A stretch of 64,000 nt of DNA, from assembly GCA_963734295.1 (NCBI GenBank), contig CAVTGS010000009.1:1-64000 (forward strand), written 5' to 3'. The notes below the pieces were generated by a model, which worked only from the letters and a program-made list of their open reading frames with translations, had not been told where the DNA came from and ran no database searches. Within the stretch, counting starts at the first letter, position 1, and the number at the start of each line of letters is the position of its first letter. The stretch is from JAEUMW01 sp963734295 (GTDB taxonomy: Bacteria > Pseudomonadota > Gammaproteobacteria > Burkholderiales > JAEUMW01). The position numbers were made by a program, and so were the translations under genes. This document shows, one piece after another, positions 6,884 through 15,371 of the stretch.

Positions 6884-8971
6884 ATGAATCTTGAATCACA
6901 TGCTCGGAGCCATCGAGCGGTTGGTCGGCGGGTGGTCGAGACGCTTGCCCTATCCGGCCTGTTCCTGCTCGCTCCGGCTTACTCGGCCGACAACATCAAC
7001 GGCCAGGTCCTCGGCGCAGGTGCGCCAATCGCCAACTCGACGGTGACGCTGTGGGCGGCGAGCGCGGGCGCACCGAAGCAACTGGCGCAGGCGCGAACCG
7101 ACGCCGATGGCCGCTTTCGCCATGTCGGTTCCGGACGCGCGCGGCAACGACTGCCAGCCTGTATCTCGTCGCGCAGGGCGGACAACCCGCAGCCAACAAG
7201 GCGAGCGGCGACAATCCCGCGCATCGCGCTGATGACGGTGCTGGGCAGCAAGCCGCCGGCCAAGGTCACGATCAACGAGATGACGACCGTCGCCTCGGTG
7301 TGGACGCACAACCAGTTCATCGACGGCACCGCGATCAAGGGTCAGCCGCTGCAGCTCAAGATCGCCGCGGGCAACGTGCCGAGCTTCGTCGACCTGCGAG
7401 ACAGGCGGCTGGGGCAGCGACCATCCAGGACCCGCTCAACAGCAGCCAGACGCCGACGATGGCCAACTTCGCGACGCTGGCCGACGTGCTCGCCGGCTGC
7501 GTCACGCGGGTGACGGCCGATGCGTGCGAGCAAGCTCTTCGCAGCCGCCACGCCGCCCGACGGCGAAGTTGCCCGACCGATACGCTGACCGCGGCGCAGT
7601 CGATCGCGCGCTACCCGTGGTACCAGCCGGAGCGCTCTTCGCGCTGCTCGAAGCGTTCTATCCGATCCCGAAGGGCAAGACGATGCGCGCGGTGCCGTAC
7701 ATGCCGTACCTCAAGTTCTCGCCGAGCGCCTGGGTGCTGCCGCTGAAGGTCACGGGCGGCGGCTATCGCGCGGGTGGCAAGGCGATGTTCGACAGCGAGG
7801 GCAACCTCTGGGTCGGCGACAACTTCACCGTGGGTTGGCAGGGCCAGGACGACCTGTGGCAGGGCAACGCCACCAAGTTCGACCCCAACGGCAAGCCGCT
7901 TTCGCCGATGACCACTGGCTTCGCCGGCGGCGGCATGCAGGGCGGCACCTTCGGCGCCGCGGTCGATGCCAAGGACAACGCCTGGCTCACCAGCTACGGC
8001 GGCAAGTCGATCGCCGTGTTCGACAAGAACGGCAAGCCGCTGACGCCGCCGGACGGCATCACCTTCGACGGCAAGCTCGGCCTCATGCAGGGCGTGATCG
8101 TCACGCCGAGCGGCGATGTCTGGGTGCTGGGCGTCGAGAAGAGCCAGCTCGTCTTCTTCCCGAAGGGCGATCTACACCAAGGGCAGGCTGCTCTGCGAGG
8201 GGGACAGCGCCGAGCCCTGCAAGTCGTTCAAGATGCCGTTCCACCTGGGCATCGACCAGCAGGACAGGATCTGGGTGACCAACGGCGGCGGCGATTACGT
8301 GGTCCGCTTTCCCGCCAGCGATCCGAGCAAGGTCGAGAAGTTCAAGTCGGGCTACAGCGGCAGCGGGCTCGGCATCGACAGCCAGGGCAACGTCTGGGTG
8401 ACGAACCGGTTCGGCAGCGGGGTGCACGGTCTGGAGAGGATGGTGAAGCTCGGCATCGTCATGTTGCTCGGCGGCACCGTCGACCGAACGCTCGCGTACT
8501 CGATGTTCGAGCAGAAGGGCGGCCCGGACGGCGGCAGCGTCACGCTCTTCCGGCCCGACGGCACGGAGTTTCCGGGCTCTCCCTTCTACGGCGGAGGACT
8601 GCCCGGGCCCTGGGCCGCTACGGTCGCGGGCGACGACACGGTCTGGATCTCGAACTTCGCGGGTGCGGTCGGACGGATCGCGCACCTGTGCGGCGTCAAG
8701 ACCGAGAACTGCCCGCCCGGCTTCAAGACCGGCGACCAGATCTCGCCGCCGGGACGGCTACGTAGGCGGCGGCCTGCAGATGCAGACCGATCTCGCAATC
8801 GGTCCGGCGGGCGACGTCTGGGTGATCGACAACTGGCAGGACATCAATAGCTGCTACGGCAACCCACCTGAAGGGCTCTCGACCCGCTGTGGCGGTCAGG
8901 GCGTCACGATCTTCTACGGCATGGCCAAGCCGGTGCGCGCACCGCAGATCGGGCCGGCGCGGCCGTACTGA
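6884..8971 (+). pseudogene. secreted NHL/SMP-30-like beta-propeller protein, many frame breaks
   Basis: Starts MNLESHARSHRAVGRRVVET with a signal peptide ending APAYSADNINGQ, then a carboxypeptidase-regulatory-like stretch (GAPIANSTVTLWAASA). The body is a beta-propeller with repeats such as SEGNLWVGDNF, AKDNAWLTSYGG, PSGDVWVLGV, QQDRIWVTNGGG, SQGNVWVTNRF and PAGDVWVIDNW. The reading frame changes at least seven times between about 7.1 and 8.8 kb, yet each piece keeps conserved motifs. This fits either single-base sequencing errors or very recent decay. It lies 26 bases after the sulfatase and just before the DUF1254 gene, probably in one operon. No function is assigned beyond a secreted propeller. 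Confidence 0.6.
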
Positions 8972-9001
8972 CGAACCATCCATCCCTCAAGGACTGCTCG
9001 A

Positions 9002-10492
9002 ATGATCCGCATGAGATCCGCAACCCGTATCTTCAGCCCGGCCGCCTGCGCGATCGGCGCCGCGATTGCACTGGCGGCCTGGAACGTGCAGGCGCAGCAG
9101 GTTCCGATCCCGACCACCGCCGCCGAAGTGCGCGGCCCAGCTCAGGGCCCGATGACCAAGGCCTACGTGCAGATGGTCGGCCGCATGGCCTACGTGTGGG
9201 GCTGGCCGCTGGTCTATGTCTACAACCAGCGGAACGAGCTCACGAAGGTGCCCGAGCCGATATTGCTCAACGGCGCCATCTGCATTGCGCCGATGAACCA
9301 GCTCTCGATGCTGACCGGCTATGTCGCTCCGGCCGAGAACTACATCGCCGACCCGAACCAGGACGTGGTGTATGGGTTGGGGTTCATGTCGTTCGAGAAA
9401 GAACCCGTCGTCATGCAAGTCCCCGACTTCGGGGACCGGTTCTGGACACTGCCCATCTACGACGCGCGCACCGACCAGATCAGCGAGCTCGGATTGCAGT
9501 ACGGTACCAAGCCCGGCTTCTACATGATCGTCGGGCCGGACTGGAAGGGTGCTACGCCGGCCGGCATCAATGGCGTGGTGCGCTCTTCCACCAACTTCGC
9601 GGCCACCATGCCGCGCATCTTCCTGAACGACACGCCTGAGGACAAGGCGGCGATCCAGCCCGCGCTGAACCAGATCCTGATCTACCCGCTCAGCCAGTTC
9701 GACGGAAAGATGAAGACCAAAGACTGGAGCAAGATTCCGAAGGTCGAGAGGGCAGGAAAGCCGGCGAAGTATTCATCCACGCAACCGCCGTGGGTCGACC
9801 CGGCGACCTTCTTCGATCACCTGCCCGCCGTCATGAAGCAGGTGCCACCGTTGCCGGGCGAAGAGTCGTTGTACAAGTGGATCGCCAGCGTGCTCGATGC
9901 CGCCGCCAAGGATCCGGTAGTGATGCAGACGCTGCGTGAGACGGCGCTGGCGGCCGATCAGGAACTGGTCGCGCCGATGATGCAGTGGCGCTTCAATGGC
10001 CAGCCCGCCGGCAACGGCTGGACATCGCCGGCCGACAACGGCGCGTTCGGCACGGACTACATCCACCGCATGGGCGCGGTGAAGGCCGACCCGTACGACA
10101 ACAAGCGCAACGAGACGATGTACTTCTACACCGACGGCGACACCAAGGGGCAACAGCTCGACGGCAAGTCGTCGTATGCGGTGACCTTTGCCAAGGGCCA
10201 GTTGCCGCCGGTGAAGGGTTTCTGGTCGCTGACGATGTACGACCCGGCGCACTACTTCTACCCGAACGCGCTGAAGCGCTACGCGCTCGGCACCAAGAAC
10301 AAGACGCTGCAGACCAACGCCGACGGCGGGCTGACGATCTACCTCGGCAACAAGTCGCCGGGCAAGGACAAGGAGTCGAACTGGCTGCCGGCGCCGGCCG
10401 GCAAGTTCTCGATCTGGCTGCGCACGTACTGGCCCGACCAGGCCATCCTCGATGGCAGCTGGAAGCCGCCGGTCGTCAGCCGTGCACCTTAG
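9002..10492 (+). CDS. DUF1254/DUF1214 secreted protein
   Basis: Intact 496-residue protein with a signal peptide (hydrophobic ACAIGAAIALAAWNVQAQQ). An N-terminal DUF1254 half (MVGRMAYVWGWPLVYVYNQ; DPNQDVVYGLGFMSFEKEP) is followed by a C-terminal DUF1214 half (FWSLTMYDPAHYFYPN; NKSPGKDKESNWLPAP). The biochemical role of this periplasmic family is unknown. The start at 9002 places the signal peptide correctly; a second Met four codons on is possible. It lies between the broken propeller gene and an outer-membrane barrel gene on the same strand. A paralogue with a lipoprotein signal lies at 20295-21777. Confidence 0.88.
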   Translation: MIRMRSATRIFSPAACAIGAAIALAAWNVQAQQVPIPTTAAEVRGPAQGPMTKAYVQMVGRMAYVWGWPLVYVYNQRNELTKVPEPILLNGAICIAPMNQLSMLTGYVAPAENYIADPNQDVVYGLGFMSFEKEPVVMQVPDFGDRFWTLPIYDARTDQISELGLQYGTKPGFYMIVGPDWKGATPAGINGVVRSSTNFAATMPRIFLNDTPEDKAAIQPALNQILIYPLSQFDGKMKTKDWSKIPKVERAGKPAKYSSTQPPWVDPATFFDHLPAVMKQVPPLPGEESLYKWIASVLDAAAKDPVVMQTLRETALAADQELVAPMMQWRFNGQPAGNGWTSPADNGAFGTDYIHRMGAVKADPYDNKRNETMYFYTDGDTKGQQLDGKSSYAVTFAKGQLPPVKGFWSLTMYDPAHYFYPNALKRYALGTKNKTLQTNADGGLTIYLGNKSPGKDKESNWLPAPAGKFSIWLRTYWPDQAILDGSWKPPVVSRAP

Positions 10493-10537
10493 AAGCTTCA
10501 CACCACGATGAAACCCGCAAGCTTGGAGCATGAAGTC

Positions 10538-11353
10538 ATGAAGACCCTTCACCATCACCGTTCGTCCTCGATCGCGATCGTTGCAGGCATGCTGCTGGCC
10601 GCACCTGCCTACGCCGAAATGAGCGCCACCGAACTGGCCAAGCTGGCGCAGAACCCGGTCGGCAACCTGATCAGCGTGCCGTTCCAGAACAACACCAACC
10701 TGAACTTCGGGCCGGACAAGGGGACGCAGAACATCCTCAACATCCAGCCGGTCATTCCGATCGAGATCACGCCGGATTGGAACGTCATCACGCGCACCAT
10801 CCTGCCGGTGATCTGGAATCCGTCGCTGGGTCCAAACGACTCGTCGACCACCGGCATCGGCGACACGACGTTCACGGCGTTCCTGTCCCCTGCCAAGCCG
10901 GGCAGTTGGATCTGGGGCGCCGGTCCGGTCTTGCAGCTTCCCACCAACAGCAACGCGGAACTCGGCAACAAGAACTGGGGCCTGGGGCCGTCGGCCGTGG
11001 TGCTGCATCTCGAAAAGGGCGACCCGTGGGTGTACGGCGTGCTGGCCAACAACGTCTGGTCGCTCTCCAGCAATGAGCAAGGGGGCTCGTACAGCACGGG
11101 CCTGATTCAGCCATTCGTCAACTACAACTTCGAGGGCGGCCTGTATCTCGTGAGCGCGCCGATCGCGACGGTCGACTGGAATGCCGACGGCGAGAAGTGG
11201 ACCGTGCCATTAGGCGGCGGGGTCGGCAAGATCTTCCACCTCGGCAAACTGCCGGTGAACACGCAGCTCAGTGCCTATTACAACGTCGTCCATCCTGACA
11301 ATGGCGCGAACTGGCAGATTCGGGCGCAAGTGCAGTTCATGTTTCCGAAGTAG
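10538..11353 (+). CDS. outer-membrane beta-barrel protein ('neuromedin U'-annotated family), copy 1
   Basis: 271 residues with signal peptide MKTLHHHRSSSIAIVAGMLL ending PAYAE. The ATG at 10538 is preferred over the one at 10508 because GGAG lies nine bases before it and the signal peptide then starts correctly. The protein is rich in alternating aromatic and polar residues (NWGLGPSAVVLHL, GLIQPFVNYNFEGG, LSAYYNVVHPDNGANW), as expected for a transmembrane barrel. It belongs to a bacterial family often misannotated as neuromedin U; its substrate is unknown. Near-identical stretches occur in the copy at 62.7 kb, and a remnant of the C-terminus lies at 28.2 kb. Confidence 0.8.
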   Translation: MKTLHHHRSSSIAIVAGMLLAAPAYAEMSATELAKLAQNPVGNLISVPFQNNTNLNFGPDKGTQNILNIQPVIPIEITPDWNVITRTILPVIWNPSLGPNDSSTTGIGDTTFTAFLSPAKPGSWIWGAGPVLQLPTNSNAELGNKNWGLGPSAVVLHLEKGDPWVYGVLANNVWSLSSNEQGGSYSTGLIQPFVNYNFEGGLYLVSAPIATVDWNADGEKWTVPLGGGVGKIFHLGKLPVNTQLSAYYNVVHPDNGANWQIRAQVQFMFPK

Positions 11354-11373
11354 ATCGGTTCAGGAACGCAAGC

Positions 11374-12589
11374 ATGTCGGTCCTTGCCTTGGCTCATCGC
11401 GTAATCGAATTCCTGCCAGTGCTGGCGAGGTTTGCGATCCTCATGGCACTGATCGTCGTCATTCCGCGGTTCTCGCGTCGCGTCAGCCTGCCGGAGGCGG
11501 TCGGGTTGCTTCTGAGCGGGGTGGTGCTCGGGCCGCACATGCTCGATGTTTTTCCTCGCGAGCACCCGGTCGCGGATTTTTTTTCCGAGCTCGGCATGCT
11601 GTTGCTGATGTTCCTGGCGGGGTTGGAAATCGACCTGACGCTGTTTCGGCAGAAGATTTTCCGGTCGATCGTGTTCGGTGCTGACCACGACTGCGATCCC
11701 GTTGCTGCTGGGGACGCTGGCGGCTCTCTGGCTCGGCTACGACCTGCTGCCGGCCATCGTCGTGGGATCGCTGCTCGCGTCGCACACGCTGCTCGGACAG
11801 ACTATCGTGGCCAAACTCGGTGTGAACCGTCTCGAGCCCGTCGTCGTCACGTATCGGTGCCACGATGATGTCGGACACCCTGTCGCTGCTCGTCTTCGCC
11901 ATTTGCGTGCCTTTGTACGCCAGCGGCTTTTCAGCTTCGGGGCTCGTCATCCAGGTCATCGAAATCATCGTATTCGTCCCGCTCGTGCTTGTTGGGGCTG
12001 GGCCGTGCGGGTGAATACGTTTTGAAGAAGGTGGAGAAGGAGCGAGGAGACCTATTTCGTCCTGATGCTGGGCATGCTGGCAGTGACGGCGCTGCTGGCA
12101 CAGCTCATCAACCTGCCGGGCATCGTCGGTGCGTTTCTGGCCGGCCTGGCGGTCAATGCGGCAGTCAAGGACAAACCGGCCAAGACCAAGCTGGAATTCC
12201 TGGCCACTTCGCTGTTCATACCCGATCTTCTTCATCGTGACCGGCTTCCTGATCGACCCGTTCGCGCTGGCCCGCAGCCTCACTGCAAGATTTCTACATC
12301 GCGGCGGGAATCATCGGCGCGCTCGTTGCCGGAAAGTGGGTCGCAGCGGAGGCAGTACGGTCGCGCGTTCGGCTACACTCCAGCGGCACGCAAGACGATG
12401 TGGTCGCTGACGCTGCCGCAAGTCGCGGCGACGCTCGCGGCCACGCTGGTCGCGTACAGGACCTTCAATGCTGCTGGCGAACCGCTGCTCGACAGCAGGA
12501 TGCTCAATGGTGTCCTCATCATGGTGCTCGTCACTGCCATTCTGGGCCCGGTGCTGACGCCCGGTCGCGCTATGTTTTTGATTCAGTAA
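11374..12589 (+). pseudogene. CPA2-type cation/proton antiporter, frame broken
   Basis: Membrane antiporter of the monovalent cation:proton antiporter-2 (Kef/Nap) type. Pieces in changing frames read PEAVGLLLSGVVLGPHML, GMLLLMFLAGLEIDLTLF, LASHTLLGQTIVAKLGV, VTALLAQLINLPGIVGAFLA and FFIVTGFLIDPFAL. They end in a hydrophobic tail with GVLIMVLVTAILGPVLTPG. Their order follows the family's transmembrane topology, but at least four frame changes fall between 11.69 and 12.37 kb. No regulatory RCK/TrkA-N domain follows. It sits 20 bases after the barrel gene in the same run. Confidence 0.65.
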
Positions 12590-12606
12590 CTGGGAGGAAG
12601 CTCAAG

Positions 12607-13395
12607 ATGAGCAGGTCACTCGAATTGCCCAAACGACTGGTAGCAGGGAAATCACTGTTCGCCGTGGCAAGCCTGTGCGTTGCGGTGTTGATGGCTGGGT
12701 GCGCGTCCATGCCGAGCGGGCCGGCCGGTCTCGGGCCGCAGTACGTTTCCCTGATCAAGTATCCGGACCGGATCAAGCCGGCGACGGGCGCGATGGGCGG
12801 ATACGTCTGGATGGCGCCGAATGCCAACATGAAGCAATACGACAAGGTGCTGCTTACGCGCATTCTGGTGACACTGGATAAGTCCGAGAACAAGGCGGTC
12901 GATCCCGTCACCCAGGCGAAGCTCACCGCCTACTTCCGCGCAGCCATCGTCAAGGCGCTCGAACCGAAATATCCGGTGGTGACGCAACCTGGTCCGGGCG
13001 TGCTCGTCGTGCGCGCGACCCTGGTCGATCTGGTTCCGGTGAACGTCGCGGAGGACGTGGCGTACCAAGCGGTACCGTTCGGGGGCGGGGTCGCTGCGGA
13101 GCTCGCAGAGGGCCCCGTGATGGGAGAAGGGTTCGGCTCCGCCCCATTCCTCGGGCGCACCGGCATCGTGGTTCAGTTCTTCGACGGCAAGACGAATCAG
13201 CTGATCGGGGAGTACGCCGATACCCAGTTCGGCAAGCAGTACGTGGCCAACTTTTCGAAGGGGGTCACAGCCGCGGCGGAGCAGGGCTGGGATCAGTACT
13301 GGAAGGGTCTCAAGTCGTGGGACTATGCCCAGGAAGCATTCACCGGATGGGCGCAGACCTTCCGCCAGTACCTCGACAAGGTGCACGCGCAGTAG
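12607..13395 (+). CDS. DUF3313 family lipoprotein
   Basis: Intact 262-residue lipoprotein. The ATG at 12607 follows GGAGG, and the signal peptide ends VAVLMAGCAS (Cys32 lipidated). The mature protein carries the DUF3313 core: YDKVLLTRILVTLDK, TLVDLVPVNVAEDVAYQ and GKTNQLIGEYADTQFGKQY. Function is unknown; DUF3313 proteins are envelope lipoproteins. It closes the plus-strand run that starts with the sulfatase at 5270 and converges on a VapC gene. Confidence 0.82.
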   Translation: MSRSLELPKRLVAGKSLFAVASLCVAVLMAGCASMPSGPAGLGPQYVSLIKYPDRIKPATGAMGGYVWMAPNANMKQYDKVLLTRILVTLDKSENKAVDPVTQAKLTAYFRAAIVKALEPKYPVVTQPGPGVLVVRATLVDLVPVNVAEDVAYQAVPFGGGVAAELAEGPVMGEGFGSAPFLGRTGIVVQFFDGKTNQLIGEYADTQFGKQYVANFSKGVTAAAEQGWDQYWKGLKSWDYAQEAFTGWAQTFRQYLDKVHAQ

Positions 13396-13584
13396 GCGTC
13401 GCGCTTCGGTCCGCATGTATTTCGTTGACCGAGCAGCAGATGCATTGACGCGACCAGAGAGCACGACCTTTGCGGCGCGGCTGCTGGCTTTAGCTTCTGA
13501 TTGCGCCACATCCCCGTCATCCGGCTGAACGGCAGCAGCTCCTTGAATCCTGTGATGGCTGAGTACTAGCGCGCTGCGCTGGAC

Positions 13585-14010
13585 TTACCCCTTCACGATC
13601 GGGAATCCCTCCCGCATGGCCGCCTCGCTCAGGCGATCGTCGAGGCAAACGAACTCCAGAGACGACGGCTCGAGCTCCGCTGCCACGATTGCCGCCGCGA
13701 GCTGGAGGCTGTCCGCGGAGCGAAGGGGATGGGTCCTGAGCAGTCGCTGAGCGGTATTGCGGATCGGGTCGGTAGCCAGCACCTCGTGCCATGCGGATGC
13801 CAGTCCTCGTAGCTTGGCAATCGCTGCCGTCGCGTCGTCGAGGGAGAGCAGCGCTTCCCTTTCTCGGCGGGCGATAGCGGACACGCACTCTACCGAAGTG
13901 CCCCACCAGACAATCATGACCGGGTCCTGTTCGACGAGTTGCAACAGAGCACCGCGCGAAGGCTCATCCACGAGCAGCGGCACGATTGCGGAAGCATCCC
14001 AGAACCTCAT
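13585..14010 (-). CDS. vapC: VapC-type PIN-domain toxin
   Basis: PIN-domain ribonuclease toxin, 141 residues. The acidic catalytic residues are visible: Asp5 (FWDASAI), Glu41 (SVECVSAI), Asp100 (RSADSLQLA) and Asp124/Asp125 (VCLDDRLSEA). Its ATG overlaps the stop of the upstream antitoxin gene by four bases, so translation is probably coupled. It appears intact. It converges with the DUF3313 gene on the plus strand, with about 190 bases between that hold nothing recognisable. Confidence 0.9.
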   Translation of the reverse strand: MRFWDASAIVPLLVDEPSRGALLQLVEQDPVMIVWWGTSVECVSAIARREREALLSLDDATAAIAKLRGLASAWHEVLATDPIRNTAQRLLRTHPLRSADSLQLAAAIVAAELEPSSLEFVCLDDRLSEAAMREGFPIVKG

Positions 14011-14294
14011 CGCCCCTCTCGCCGCTCCTCCACCAGCGCCTGAATGACACTTGCCTTCGCTTTGGGGGCAGGTGATTTCAGCGCTTTGATGGGGGCAGGC
14101 TGTGTTGCGCGCCTGATCAACCCTGCGCGTTCCAAACGAGTCAGGCGATCGTCGGGGTTTTGTTCGCGCTCTACGCGCTCCAACCGCGCTACCGGTTGAT
14201 CGCGGTCCAATATCAGGATGCTTTGTCCGGCCTTGACCTTCTTGAGGTAGGCGCTGAGGCGGTTCTTGATTTCCGAGATAGTGGCTTTTTCCAT
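14007..14294 (-). CDS. Phd/YefM-type antitoxin
   Basis: Antitoxin partner of the VapC gene, 95 residues. The Phd/YefM fold is seen at the N-terminus: ATISEIKNRLSAYLKKVKAG, then QSILILDRDQPVARLE. The Lys/Pro/Ala-rich C-terminus would be the toxin-neutralising tail. It overlaps vapC by the ATGA arrangement. The complex probably represses its own promoter, which would lie just above 14294. Confidence 0.88.
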   Translation of the reverse strand: MEKATISEIKNRLSAYLKKVKAGQSILILDRDQPVARLERVEREQNPDDRLTRLERAGLIRRATQPAPIKALKSPAPKAKASVIQALVEERREGR

Positions 14295-14423
14295 CAGGCC
14301 ATGTTAGCCACGTTGCGGCGTCCAGGCAAGTCGCCCGCCAACCCGCGAAGCGCCCCAGGCGCGTTGCCGTGGTCGACCTTGTGAGGCGGGAGACCTCCAG
14401 TTCCGCTCCTCCGCAGATAGGTT

Positions 14424-14556
14424 CTACGCGCTGAGGGCGATCACGCGCAGGCCGAGAAAGCCAGCATGTCGTGAACTGTCAATCAGGACATCGAAGCGTG
14501 CAGCATAATGCGCCCGAAACAAATCTTGCCGCCATGCAGCATCAGCGCGGATGTAT
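14424..14556 (-). pseudogene. possible formylglycine-generating-enzyme (SUMF1-like) C-terminal remnant
   Basis: A start-less open stretch ending at the stop at 14424 reads RADAAWRQD, LFRAHYAARFD and GFLGLRVIALSA. The order W-R, then FRAxYxxRFD, then GFxGxRV resembles the C-terminal end of SUMF1/formylglycine-generating enzymes (typically RGGSW, then RAAYR, then GFR). That enzyme activates sulfatases by oxidising the active-site Cys. Only about 44 residues remain and the catalytic cysteines are absent. The match is short and divergent, so the assignment is tentative. The rest of the 300 bases between the antitoxin and the next gene shows nothing. Confidence 0.4.
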
Positions 14557-14595
14557 CCTGACTTCCCCAACTCACCCAGAAATGGAGATTCACCG

Positions 14596-15174
14596 ATGAA
14601 GAAGGAACTGACTGCACTGACCGCGGCCGCCGCTATCGCTTTTTCCGGAGCGGTGTTCGCCCAACCCGGAACGGGAAAGATGGTCGAGGCGATGGGAGGC
14701 GGCGACGTGACCGCTGTCACCGCGCAGGTCCAGGCCGTGGACCTGGCGAAGCGCATCGTGACGCTCAAGGGCCCCGAAGGTAATGTGTTCGACGTGAAGG
14801 TGGGCGACGAAGTGCGGAACCTGCCGCAGGTGAAGGTCGGTGACATGGTGGTGGCCAAGTACTTCGAGGCGGTCGCCATCGAGGTCAAGAAAGGCGGGCT
14901 CGGCATCCGCAGCGCCGAGTCGCAGACGGCGGTGTCCCGCGCGCAGCCAGGGGAGAGGCCGGCGGGCGGTGTGGCCACCACGACCACCATCGTGGCGAAC
15001 GTGCTCAAGGTCGACAGTGCCAAGCAGGTCGTCACGCTCGAGGGTCCGAGCGGCAAGAGCGTGAAGGTCAAGGTGAAGGACCCGGCAGTGTTCAAGGAGA
15101 TCAAGGCCGGCGAGCAGGTCGAGATGACGATCACCGAGGCCTTCGCCATCGCGGTCGAGGCGCCGAGAAAGTAG
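14596..15174 (+). CDS. secreted two-repeat protein of unknown function
   Basis: 192-residue protein with signal peptide MKKELTALTAAAAIAFSGAV, then FAQP. The start at 14596 follows GGAG and gives a normal signal peptide; an in-frame upstream extension to 14551 is unlikely. The mature part holds two related segments: AQVQAVDLAKRIVTLKGPEG with VKVGDEV, and ANVLKVDSAKQVVTLEGPSG with VKVKDPAVF. This suggests a duplicated small beta-domain. Function is unknown. It lies upstream of the MscK-like gene on the same strand, separated by a hairpin. Confidence 0.75.
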   Translation: MKKELTALTAAAAIAFSGAVFAQPGTGKMVEAMGGGDVTAVTAQVQAVDLAKRIVTLKGPEGNVFDVKVGDEVRNLPQVKVGDMVVAKYFEAVAIEVKKGGLGIRSAESQTAVSRAQPGERPAGGVATTTTIVANVLKVDSAKQVVTLEGPSGKSVKVKVKDPAVFKEIKAGEQVEMTITEAFAIAVEAPRK

Positions 15175-15197
15175 GGATCGGCCGCCACTCGCTCGCG

Positions 15198-15221
15198 TCG
15201 GGCCGGACCGTTTCGGCCCGA
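15198..15221 (+). terminator. hairpin after the two-repeat protein
   Basis: A perfect 7-base stem, TCGGGCC (15198-15204) with GGCCCGA (15215-15221), closes a 10-base loop 24 bases after the stop codon. No T-run follows, so it may only attenuate or be a 3' stability element. Confidence 0.35.
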
Positions 15222-15371
15222 CCGGCGATGGCCGGGGGCTCGTTCCAGGCTGCTCGACGCTGGACGGCAACGGATTGGCCACGAGTACGGCGGGGAAATC
15301 TTGCAGTGAACTGAACGACGTCTGGCGCCGACGTGACAGCCCTGTCATGCGCGGCCCGGAGGAGCCACCGG

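Noticed and set aside
9773..11080. A 435-codon open frame on the minus strand
   Set aside because: It is opposite the DUF1254 and barrel genes, both of which are clear homologues of known families; it is a shadow.
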